Below are positions 53,382 to 63,660 of a DNA stretch of 64,000 bases, in pieces. Every line of letters begins with the position of its first letter. The first letter of the stretch is position 1. The notes under the pieces are model-generated. The model did no database searches and was not told the DNA's origin. It was given only the letters and a program-made list of their open reading frames with translations. The stretch spans positions 78,225,740 to 78,289,739 of the forward strand of contig JAOWCC010000577.1 of NCBI GenBank assembly GCA_030867875.1. Reading direction: 5' to 3'. Position numbers and translations under genes: made by a program. This DNA comes from Actinernus sp. WN-2022. Taxonomy: Eukaryota > Cnidaria > Anthozoa > Actiniaria > Actinernidae.

Positions 53382-54629
53382 CTTAAACAGCAACAAACGG
53401 AATCAGTGTAATACTGCTGGACTGCACGTGACATCATCGCCGCCATCTTGGTTGACTTTAACAAAATATAAATACGATAACCTATTTCTGGCGTCGAAAT
53501 ATGCACTGATATTTCGTCCGCGGACATTACCTGATCCGAGAAGAGAATAGTTCCCGAGAGCGAAGCTCGAGGGAAACTGTGAGCTTCGAGGATCAGATAA
53601 TGTCCAAGGACAAATATCAGGGCATATTTCGATGCCACAATGTAGGTTATTGTTGTTATCATCTTTCAAATATTTTCTGTGACGCGCGCTTATACGCTCA
53701 CAGGGGGTGTATTCGCTGATATTTCCCGCTCGCGGAGAGAAAATATCGGGTCACGTGACGCATTCAACCAATCACGCGCGGGAGAAAATATTTGATGGAT
53801 TATAATGCTCGTTAGGTCCTCTTGTTAGATCAACCAACATGGCTGCCATGTCTTTGTTATCTGAATCTGAAGGGATTGACTGCGAACCAGCAATAGTCAG
53901 GGATGACAATTTTTGGTGTGAAGAATTAACAGAATCCAATGCTAATAAACTAAATTATGGCTCATTATCATTGAATTCGAGGAATGAAAAGTTTGCCGTC
54001 TGAAACGGACCTCAGTCTGATTTATTGCCGTTTTTGATAAACATCAAAGCGAGGCCAGCTGTCCCAGGAAGAGAACAATCTACGGTCGATGGCAGAAAAA
54101 AAACATTAATTTCCTTGACACACACCAACACAACAGTGCGGTCAGTCACAGAAACTCAAAACACAGGGCCGCAAAGGGCAACTCGTGGATGGTGGTGGAT
54201 TTTTAGTATATTTTGGTATATACTAAAAATCACGTGACCGATGACGTCATCGATACGTCATCACCACTAAGTGATTGATAGGGATTCACTACCATGTCTG
54301 TCCAGGTTTGAAGTGTTTGGCATTAGAAATGAGGGAGATATGGGCATGTACTTAAAATCACGTGACCGATGACGTCATCGTTACGTCATCGTTACGTCAT
54401 CGTTACATCATCACCACTAAGTGATCGATAGAGACCCACTACCATGTCTGTCCAGGTTTAAAGTGTCTGGTATTAGATGGGCACCGTCAGTACATCGTCT
54501 CTAGCATGACCAAATCTTTTCGAAACCTTGAACGGTCATTCGGAAAGTTTAGCTTATTACGTCTAGAACCTTCGCTTGATAATGGCTAATTGTGTTGACG
54601 CATGCAGTCTAAGTAGTTCTGGAAGCTTC

Positions 54630-55075
54630 CAATCTGAACAAGGATTGTGTGACAAAGTTATTATTTAGTGTAGCCATGGATCATAATGTTGTAGCTAAAT
54701 CAAATTGATCTTTAAATCAAAATGCCCCGCTGAACTTTGAAATCACATATCGAAGAGGTTAAAACGATCGAGTTTTTATCCGGTCCACATCGGCGCAGAA
54801 TTGAGTTTTTGGGAATCTATAACGCTTAGACAGAGATGGCCAGTTTATAAGTAAAGTGTTTTAAAGTCAATCATGAGTATTCCTGAATTCGAAGTTCTGT
54901 ATTCGGAATTCTCGAATGAGAAAATGAACTGAAATAACATAATATATTTACATAGGTTCCATCCTAAAAAAACGTGTTTTCTTTGATCAATCTTCCAGTC
55001 AGTTGACCTCCGAGTCATGCACTGTTTATATTTGATAAAACGTTTGCAAGTTACATTTGGCACACTCACGCCATT
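54630..55075. other. Extra 450-bp block in copy B, unclassified
   Basis: Copy A joins AAGTAGTTCT directly to GTTCAGCTGAGC. No clear terminal repeats or coding content. Confidence 0.45.
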
Positions 55076-56006
55076 CTGTTCAGCTGAGCTAAGCAAAATG
55101 CCGCTCTCTGCATAATACCGTAAAACAGTAGAGAAAATGATTATGCAGGGAGACTATATATGGAACGGAATACTACCATGAAGTATATACCACAACGCCA
55201 TCGGAGAGTCCCGATGTACACAGAAAATCCCGAAGTACACACCATAAAACGATGAATAAATTAGCTAGGACCCACTAACCATAATAACTCGTGTTCTGCG
55301 CTTGCCCGCAATTCCACGAGTTAAAAACTAAGTATTTCTGACTGACGTACTCCACTTTTGCAATCTTTGGGACAACTGGCCTGGGCTTGCTCTGATACTA
55401 CTATTTTACCAAACTTCTTCCTGCACGGGCATTCCTATATGTATTTTGTGTATAGTTACATGTAGTCATAGATAATAATAGTTATACAAGTATTTATTTA
55501 AATAATTTCACACAGCATCTTTTGAATTCTTGGTGGTCCCTTCATTTAGGCAATACATGAATTGGTATCAAAATACAATAGAATTAACACAATACAAAAC
55601 AATAGAACGAAATACACAATACAATAGAACACAATACAATTTGGTAGTAATTGATGTCTGCCTACATGAAGGGAGAACCAAATTATTTGTCTAATAATGT
55701 TTATTATTATTACATATAATATTATACTCACACACCAACAGGCACTGGGGAGAGGATGATGAATTAGCAAACTCTATCAACTCAGGGGGAGAGGGTGAGG
55801 AGTTACAAAACGTACATGTTGCAAACCCTATCAACTCAGGGGGAGAGGGTGAGGAGTTACCAAACCCTATGAACTCAGGGGAGGGGCCAAGGAGTTAGCA
55901 AATCCCTACAAACTGGTAAAGTCCATGCAGTATCTAACTTCCCTGACACACTTGTTTTTTCAAAGGGTTAGCCAAATGGGTAAAGATCTTGATCTGCATG
56001 CATTAC

Positions 56007-56195
56007 CTCCAGACCACCCAATTCATCCTGGAAAAGTAGCGTAATAGTGCCGTAGTCACTGTGTTCTCCACACCGAACCTGGTCTGCCTTAATACTGCAG
56101 TCATCAGGAAGTGGCGGGTAATACAAAACTCGCATTGTAGTTGAATTACCAGGAGTTCCTATCAGTTTATGGCACTGGATAAGCCAATCAGGATC
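56007..56195 (-). pseudogene. Duplicated dioxygenase exon 5 (copy B)
   Basis: A second copy of the 189-nt HxD exon, with intact acceptor (TTTGTTGCAG) and donor (GTAATGC), frame open, and Gly-to-Asp as the only coding change noticed. It is part of a partial gene duplication: the matching exons 1-4 are not in this window, so it has no start of its own. Called a pseudogene because of missing upstream exons, not because of a lesion. Confidence 0.8.
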
Positions 56196-56662
56196 CTGCA
56201 ACAAAGTCTTGTATTTAACCACATGTTCATGATTGGTAAAGCAGATACTAACAGGCATGGTAGAATGAATGAATGAAGGATGGAAGGAACCAACCAACTA
56301 TTACTACCGGCACCATAATATCAGTTTATCTAACCCGATTATCCATTTTGGAGTTGAGGAAGGGACTTAAGGACCGAGTGTCAACAATTAATCTGATTAA
56401 TAAATGAATCCATCACAAGAAAGATCATACTAAAGTTTAAAGTAAGTCTGCCGAGTTTGAGAATGTTTGGATACATTCAAACTGAATAGCAAGCTTTCAA
56501 AAATCTTCATAAACTCATGAATAATTAATGAGCATTTAGAGTCTGCCATCATGTCAGTCACATCGCTTACCAAGTCTTAAACTTTATTGAGGTAAACCAT
56601 ATGACACCAAATACTTCAAGTGCAGGTTCTTCTTGCATTGCGAAATGCCGCTTCAAACAACA

Positions 56663-56750
56663 TACAATACAATACAATACAATACAATAACTTTTATTTA
56701 AACACGATAAAAGATTAAAGCGTTGCCGCTTGTGGGGTCGTGTATAATTG
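56663..56750 (-). mobile_element. 5'-truncated LINE 3' tail with (ATACA)n
   Basis: A CAATA pentamer repeat followed by ACTTTTATTTAAACACGATA and GCCGCTTGTGGGGTCGTGT, the same 3' end as the LINE fragments at 19860/20365 and 51430/51915. It begins the 4.8-kb block unique to copy B. Confidence 0.6.
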
Positions 56751-56856
56751 CGTTCGACGAAGGAGAACGCATACTAATGTTGCAGAGGACTCCCTGTGGT
56801 CATGTGTGGGCTACCTGTGCTTCCCCAGGCGAAAGAAATCTAGATTGTGTATGTCC

Positions 56857-57814
56857 TAGCCTGCGTAGCAAGCGTTTCCGTAGTTTTTTTTGAAGCGTAG
56901 GAAGACTTTTTCGCTATTTGGCCGCGCGAAAAATGGGGCGAGACCAAAAAATGGAAGGAGGGGGGAGGGGAGGAGAGAAGAAGGTAACGCTTGCAGACAG
57001 ACCCCGGGATTCTGAAAACCGCCCACTTGACCTTTCACGCCTGAATTCACTCTAGGACGTTGGGCTGTCAAATGTTGACAATGGAAAGAAAGCGTTAGAC
57101 ATCGGGAAAAAAAATAATCCCAAAACAAACTTGCAAAAAGCTTGAAGCGATGTGATGTCGAACAATTCGAAGAATCCAAGTGATAACTGTAGAGTTTGTA
57201 GTGCGATTTTAAAGTGAAATTTGGCAATTTGCTTCAGCCAGGAAACATGGCCATGGATATATTTCCTCAGTGAATTTGTTCAAACCGTCGAAAAGGAAAG
57301 ATTGCAGTAGTGTATTAAATATTTCTAGCAAATATGAGCGGGAATCGAGGTAGCTAAAAATGGAGATATATATTCCGATACAACCCTTGCGCCCGGAAAA
57401 AAGAAATCTTGGAACTCTGTAATGGCTCATAAAGGGCTCAAATATAGGAATTAAAATAAGACTCCCCACAAATCGAGAAACCCGAATTCCAAACGCTTGC
57501 TAGAAACTCTGGAAGGCAGCAGCCCATGTCGAAAGACAGTTCGAAGTCGACAGTTCGTGTGAATTCTCCGGTTGTTTATATAGGGAAAGCCGGCTGCGAA
57601 AGTCTTTGATATTTGGTGTGGCAAGACTCCATCACATCGTGGACGAACGGGGTTTTCAGAATCCCGGGGTCTGTCTGCAAGCGTTACCTTCTTCTCTCCT
57701 CCCCTCCCCCCTCCTTCCATTTTTTGGTCTCGCCCCATTTTTCGCGCGGCCAAATAGCGAAAAAGTCTTCCTACGCTTCAAAAAAACCTACGGAAACGCT
57801 TGCTACGCAGGCTA
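56857..57814. mobile_element. 958-bp TIR element, TAGCCTG ends, 164-bp arms, exact 9-bp duplication
   Basis: TAGCCTGCGTAGCAAGCGTT begins a 164-bp inverted repeat (56857-57020 and 57651-57814) with a single mismatch. TGTATGTCC lies immediately outside both ends (56848-56856 and 57815-57823). Long terminal repeats and a 9-bp duplication are the pattern of Mutator-like elements; the 630-bp interior has no recognised transposase. Confidence 0.85.
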
Positions 57815-58315
57815 TGTATGTCCTCGTGCACACCGCGGCAAAACGGTATGCTCCGCTGGCCAAAAGAACGAAGGCTCTGCTATCAAATACAAATTACCGA
57901 GGATTTCAACTTTTTTAGTAAATAATTTTATAACTTAGTAAACTCACAGTGAATTACTAATTAAGAAAACTTCAACCTGTTAAAGTCTTAGGCTTATCTT
58001 TTAAGTAGTTTTCTTATTTTTTGACAAAACAGTTCACAAATGGATGCTTTTAAGCAAAAATTTTAAAATCACGGGTATATGCCTGTTGTTTCATTTCAGT
58101 TTTCGCGGGAAACTGGGGGCGGCCGCGCGCCGACAAGAAATAGCAAATACGCATGCGCGTGACGTTTTGCCGCGGTGTGGTCCTCGTGTATGTTTGTACT
58201 TTTTAGAATAAATTATCTCGGCCGGGGAACTGGTAACCACACGTACACGATGCGAGCGGCCATTTTGGTGAAATGCGAGCATGGCTTCTGTTTCTGTTCG
58301 CGATCGGCAAGTTAC

Positions 58316-58389
58316 TAGCCTGCGTCACATCCGGACATTTCTCTGGTATAGTCCAATAACAAGGTTTTGTTCGGATGAAACGCAGGCTA
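58316..58389. mobile_element. 74-bp TAGCCTG foldback, exact 8-bp duplication
   Basis: TAGCCTGCGTCACATCCGGA at the left, CGGATGAAACGCAGGCTA at the right. CAAGTTAC flanks both ends (58308-58315 and 58390-58397). Confidence 0.8.
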
Positions 58390-58565
58390 CAAGTTACCTG
58401 CCTTATTTTCCGACAATCCAATGCAATGATGTTTCAAAGGTTCGCAAGTACAATTGAGCAAAGCCTGAGGAAAGTGTGTAGTCTTCAGTGTTGTTCCAGT
58501 GCTCGCTATAGTAGTACACCTGGAGGACCTTGAACATTCAACTCGGCCATAATTATTTATTTATG

Positions 58566-59680
58566 TACCCTGGTTCCAGAGTTTTTCTAGAGAACAGATC
58601 CAGAGGTTTTCTAGAGAACAGAAAGAGAGAACAGAAGAGCCGCGAAGCGGCGAGCGAGCTGCAAAGCAGCGAGAAGAGAAAACCTCTGGTATCGGTGGGT
58701 GCTAATCTCACTTTCATGTTTTGAAAACTGTCAAACATATCAACTGAGTAATTAATACATCGACCAATCAGGAGAGATACACGTGCGCGTCACATAATTT
58801 AGCTTGAGTAAAAGAATGCTGTGCCAGAAGATAAATTTGTTTACATGTCAAATGCAGGCGATTCAGTTCACAGCAGAGAACTCCCCGTAAAATTAAAACA
58901 CCACTCACTGAAGCCATGGAAAAATCTCGAACAAACGACCATTGCAGAGTCTGCAGGATAAACATTAAAGCACATAGCCGATCTACAATGCATACCGACC
59001 TCAATGGCATTTCACAAGTGATCCGGTGTCAAGGAAATGCACAGAACTATTCTGAAGTTCGAGAAGACCTTACATCAATGTGAGAGCCCACCCGCAATGA
59101 TTTTAGAGGCCAGATAACAATAACTATTACGTTCCGTGGATAACTAAACCCTCTCAATGGTAATTATTTGCTTATATCTGTTAGCAACTGAAAAATTATA
59201 TCGACTTGCCATGACCAGTCATTGACCAGTCGGTAGGATTTCCGATTCATAACGCCAAATAACGCTTTGTCTTGCTTTATATCAGTCAGTGGGAAAGCGA
59301 TATTTTAGTACAGATGATACGATGTCTTCATAGATGCTTTGAGGATGACTACGAGATCGAGCGGACTTCGATCGAAGCTGGGCCAGCAAACGTAAATAAT
59401 TACCAGTTGACCATACGATATCGCAATGATTACTAATCCTTCCGTCCCTGAGAACAATATATCTAACCAATCACAGTTCTTGTTGATGTCATTAAATATT
59501 CCTCCAATCAGAAAAGACAGTCAGATCTTGACCCTCATGAAAGTGAGATTAGCACCCACCGATACCAGAGGTTTTCTCCTCTCTCGCTGCTTCGCAGCTC
59601 GCTCCTTCGCGGCTCTTCTGTTCTCCGCGGCTCTTCCGTTCTTTCTGTTCTCTCTAGAAAACCTCTGGAACCAGGGTATT
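58566..59680. mobile_element. 1,115-bp TIR element, TACCCTGGTTCCAGAG ends, exact 9-bp duplication
   Basis: TACCCTGGTTCCAGAG inverts to CTCTGGAACCAGGGTA; the arms run about 150 bp and include GCGAAGCGGCGAGCGAGCTG-type text and TACCAGAG...CACTTTCATG. TTATTTATG lies directly outside both ends (58557-58565 and 59681-59689). Interior without recognised transposase. Confidence 0.85.
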
Positions 59681-59950
59681 ATTTATGCTGAACCGGAGTG
59701 AATGTGTGGTCGAAAAATATGTTGGCTTGCTCGCTGTATTGAATTGTGCTGTTCGGTTTGCCGATACCAAAACTGCAAATGGTCAAGATGCTATAAATCA
59801 TACCTGAAGGCTGAAGAGAAATACATGGATATGAATATTTCAGTGTGAGTTGTGAAGAAGCTTTTTAAATACTACACATGTGTGCATCGTGGTGGTTCAA
59901 GTCAAACATGGTCTGTTTTGTCGGCGCGGTGACGACACCAGCGAAGTTGA

Positions 59951-60480
59951 ACCACAGGCTTACCATCCTCAAAATTGGTTTTGGGCTTCCTGTGGCCGGA
60001 ATCGTCAGTTGTCAAACGGATTTTCCCCCGGATTTTGCCTTGTTTACCTCAAATTTGCAGGATAAATATAGCGTTAATTCTAAAGTTGAAATCTTTAAAC
60101 TTGTATGAAAATAAACTTTACTTATTATATTTACCAGTTCTGTGTGTCTTCTTGTAGTCCGATGCATTTTAGAGATGGTACAGGTAATAGTCGAGTGCGT
60201 CCTTCATGTCAATATTCATCTACATGAAGGACGCACTCGACTATTACCTGTACCATCTCTAAAATGCATCGGACTACAAGAAGACACACAGAACTGGTAA
60301 ATATAATAAGTAAAGTTTATTTTCATACAAGTTTAAAGATTTCAACTTTAGAATTAACGCTATATTTATCCTGCAAATTTGAGGTAAACAAGGCAAAATC
60401 CGGGGGAAAATCCGTTTGACAACTGACGATTCCGGCCACAGGAAGCCCAAAACCAATTTTGAGGATGGTAAGCCTGTGGT
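59951..60480. mobile_element. Perfect palindrome, 258-bp arms, 14-bp spacer
   Basis: Arm 59951-60208 and arm 60223-60480 are exact reverse complements by direct reading. Each arm encodes the same 60-residue frame beginning MVLGFLWPESSVVKRIFPRI, an artefact of symmetry. Each outer end is itself a 43-44-bp segment bounded by CCACAGG and CCTGTGG. No target duplication is evident. A decayed relative lies at 28264-28640. Confidence 0.8.
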
Positions 60481-61445
60481 ACATCTTGGTTATACAAATT
60501 AACGGATTCAAATTAACACTACATTCAGGCAGAGAGTTAATCTATACCGACACTTTGATATGCCAAGGAACTGGAATATCAACACAGTACAAGGTGAGGG
60601 AAATTTAAAGTACTGACTTCATCTTCATTGCTGTGTTCAATTAATCTACACTGAATTTCTAACCGACCTGAAACAAGGCTGATCAAAGCGATCAAATACC
60701 AACATTGACCATAAATTATTCTGGAACTAACAATGGCGCTCAATATTCTGCAGCCAACCTTGTTCTCACTTGAAAAATACCCGGGAAGACATAATGTGAA
60801 TGATCTGAATCGAAGGAACTGCATGGGCTGTACTTTATACACATGCACATATAGTTTATGTTCTAGGAACTGCAATTCAGTTTATACACATCTGAATAGT
60901 AATATTTATTTATACATACTTTATATGAATCCCTTTATATATCCTGTAATATACTGTATTTTATATATCCTGTAATATAGTGTCCCCAATTAGCTTTACA
61001 GCTAAATACTATTGACACTCAAATAAAGTTCATGTATGCATGTATGTAGCTATAGCCTGGGTTGATTTGTGTTCTACACTAACTTCAATTATTGCTTTAC
61101 ACACAGCAAAATGTGCTACTAATTCTCAAATCAATGCCATAACCATATAAAACACACATGTATACATATAGCCCCATAAGCATCACATCCAATGATTTAA
61201 TGTTACACAAAGATAATTACAGTTTTATACCCAGATGCATCCCCTTGTATATTAACATATAAGTCAAGACATCAAAATTTTCAGGATTACGTACACCGTC
61301 CACATCATTGCTGTCAGCAGCAATTTTTCAGCTTCTCTGACTGTTACCACAGTGCTTTCTCTTTCAAAAAATATGTTGAACGCACTTTGATAATCTATGA
61401 TTACTTCTAGTACTAAAATAAACTAGTTAACTATATACAAATTTC
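60481..61445. other. No recognised gene
   Basis: Contains ATACT/TATATCCTGTAATATA short direct repeats at 60930-60980. A minus-strand frame of 98 codons (60875-60579) is unrecognised. Confidence 0.4.
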
Positions 61446-62403
61446 ACATAGTATGGTAATTTCTTCATGTCATTCCCTTGAGATTGTGGCAGTGATTACT
61501 CGAATATTTTGCATGGCGTTGTGAATACAAAGGTTCAATGGTTCATTAATTAAGTACATTATAAGTTTTTGAAGCTGTTCAAAACACTCACAGCACGTGT
61601 TTATCAAGTCTAAATATTCTCGGGCTTTGCCCTCAAATTTTTAAACTTGATAAAACACTGCTGTTCGTGTTTTAAACAGTACGTAACAATAACAGAGAAT
61701 GTATGCTGTCGGGCCGGAAAAAGTCCGAGTGTCCCCAAAGCCATACAATCTCTAGATTATTAATTTGTGCAATTTTTGAAAGCATGTCACATTTTTACTA
61801 CCAAACCAATGCAACCTTCGTCATATCCACCAGATCCAGCAGTTAGTGTGATTTTTCTTGTGTTGGAGTTCATTTCTTAATCAGAATAATTTTTGACACT
61901 AATGGTCATGCACAGTCCCTTCCTCAACTTCGAAATGGTATTAATATACATTAATACAGGGTTTCTGGAAAACCCGAATAGCAAATACCGAATAGCTATT
62001 AATAGCGCGAATAGTCGCGAATAGTAAATATAAGTTAAAGATTAATACTTACAGAACGTAAGTCCTTCAACGAGTACGAACCTAGACGAACCTGACGAGA
62101 GAAATCACACTGTCAACACTCGCCATTTTGTTTTCCTCATGTAACTCACAGTCCATGGATGGGTTACCTGTGGCACTCGAAAGCGAGGCCAATCGATATC
62201 GTTAGAAGGCAGCTTTGCCGAAATGTTGGAGAAAATTATAAAACAGCAAACGTTTTCTACATACAGTACATGTATGTCATCATGCACCTGACAGACGTAG
62301 TTGGGTTTCACCAAAGACCGCCTTGGAATTCCTCGTGCTGTAGCTATTTCTTTTTAGTTCTTTCTTCTTTTTTGCGCCGATTTTTTTTCGGATAGCGTAC
62401 CCT

Positions 62404-62595
62404 TTCAGCTTGCCTGTTTGTTGCCCATTTCAGACCACGTGACCTTTCCCTTGAGTACGCATTAAATGCGTTTTTGTTTCAGTTCTGTATCCCAAGAGGA
62501 AATGTACCAATTTCTATAATTGGAAAACAAAGTACTGAATCCTCTGGAGAAATATCACGTTGTCTGAAATGGGGCAACTAACAGCGGCAAGCTGA
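62404..62595. mobile_element. Foldback, CAGCTTGCC...GGCAAGCTG
   Basis: TTCAGCTTGCC and TTGCCCATTTCAGAC at the left invert to GTCTGAAATGGGGCAA and GGCAAGCTGAA at the right. Confidence 0.6.
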
Positions 62596-62639
62596 ATTTA
62601 AGGGTCTATTAGAATTCCTCAATTTAATAGACCAGTTGC

Positions 62640-62790
62640 TCCAAGGACTTTTCTCCGGGTCCTCCGGTTTTCCTCCCTCCACAAAAACCAAAACGCTTAA
62701 TTCCAATTTCATCTATGGATTAGCCGGGTCCTGGCTTTGATTCAGCCCCTATGGTTGTTTCAGGTCCCGTTATAGAAATTCAGAGAGTTT
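62640..62790 (+). mobile_element. SINE body fragment, same family as 36204
   Basis: TTCTCCGGGTCCTCCGGTTT, TTCCAATTTCATCTATGG and TTAGCCGGGTCCTGGC match the body of the SINE at 36.2 kb. The tRNA head is missing. Confidence 0.55.
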
Positions 62791-62974
62791 GCGGTACAGA
62801 TCCCGTCATTTTTTAAAGGGGTGCAAACATGGCGCGAAATACAGTGTTTGTATGTGAATCCGGTGCCAAATAATTTCAGTAAAATCGAATTTCTGAAATA
62901 TTCACTGTCTGGTAAAAGATTATTTTAAAACTTATTAAAATTTGATGGATGTAGCTGTGCTGGAAAGCGTGCAA

Positions 62975-63077
62975 TCGTGTTTTCAGTTTACCATACATTT
63001 GTCTGTAACAACGAGACAAAGGCCGCGGGAAAATTTACAGAGAAATGTATGGAAAACTGAAAACACGCTATCGGAAA
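62975..63077. repeat. Inverted repeat, GTGTTTTCAGTTT arms
   Basis: GTGTTTTCAGTTTACCATAC pairs with GTATGGAAAACTGAAAACAC, about 30 bp per arm, at the inner border of the larger inverted repeat. Confidence 0.6.
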
Positions 63078-63261
63078 AAAACTGTTATAAAAAGAAATGT
63101 CTACAACTCGAAGCATTCCCAGGTGGTCTTTGGTGATCGCTGACCTAAACCGGAGGCCAGAAGGAACCCAACTAGGTCTGTCAGGTGCACGATGACATAT
63201 GTAGAAAACGTTTGCTGTTTTATTATTTTCTTCAACATTTCGGCAAAGTTGCCTTCTAACG

Positions 63262-63309
63262 TTCCCTGCTAGCAGTGGTCTCTCTCTGTCTATCTCTGCT
63301 AGCAGGGAA
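63262..63309. mobile_element. 48-bp foldback with 9-bp target duplication
   Basis: TTCCCTGCTAGCAG pairs perfectly with CTGCTAGCAGGGAA across a 20-base loop. CTTCTAACG (63253-63261) and CTTCGAACG (63310-63318) flank it. The opposite arm of the enclosing inverted repeat (near 62200) lacks it and reads straight through. Confidence 0.7.
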
Positions 63310-63356
63310 CTTCGAACGATATCTTCTTCGTGCACCGTGATCAGCTCGCTTTCGAG

Positions 63357-63551
63357 TGCCACAGGTAACCCATCCACGGAACTGAGTTACATGATGTTAT
63401 GTACCTAGAAAGCCACTAAGGCTTGAACTACTCTATAAACTCGGACTCGTGCACACACAGTACAGCTCGCTACTTGAGACCCTCAATCTCCCCGTGTCAC
63501 GTGATACATGGGTTCCCACACTAGGAAACTCCCGGATGTATAAACACTACA
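63357..63551 (-). mobile_element. Possible 3' LTR of the Gypsy element
   Basis: After the integrase stop, the minus strand has a purine tract GGAGAAAAGGAGAGAA, then TGTAGTGTTTATACATCC, fitting a polypurine tract and LTR start. A TG...CA end at GTTACCTGTGGCA is possible, but the sequence beyond is also shared with the left arm, so the LTR end is uncertain. Confidence 0.4.
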
Positions 63552-63660
63552 TTCTCTCCTTTTCTCCAATAAGGCAATAAGGCGTATCTCAACCTAAACA
63601 AAACTATATGATTAACAAATGTCTCTCCAATACAATGAGCAAGACTGTTTAACATCAAAG

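Larger units (their letters stand above)
47640..61960. repeat. Segmental duplication, copy B
   Basis: Counterpart of 12930-25770. Copy B alone carries a 1-kb TIR element at 48901-49900, about 390 bp at 52476-52870, about 450 bp at 54630-55075, and a 4.8-kb block from 56666 to 61445 that holds several more elements. The similarity may start at 47590, where a dispersed MITE also matches 7283, but that repeat is mobile and cannot fix the boundary. Confidence 0.85.
62138..63398. repeat. Large inverted repeat around a 670-bp core
   Basis: Left arm 62138-62400 (CATGTAACTC, then TGGATGGGTTACCTGTGGCA) is mirrored by 63065-63398. The arms share GAAATGTTG, AAACAGCAAACGTTTTCTAC and CGGATAGCGT-type ends and differ by substitutions, a segment near AGCGAG, and a 48-bp foldback. 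The core holds two further foldbacks and a SINE. Confidence 0.65.

Noticed and set aside
56856..57938. Overlapping frames around the 958-bp element (NPGVCLQALPSSLL...)
   Set aside because: The same peptide appears from both ends because of the 164-bp inverted arms, so it is not evidence of a gene.
59975..60456. Two 60-residue frames of the same sequence on opposite strands
   Set aside because: They are mirror images created by the perfect palindrome, with no independent evidence for a protein.
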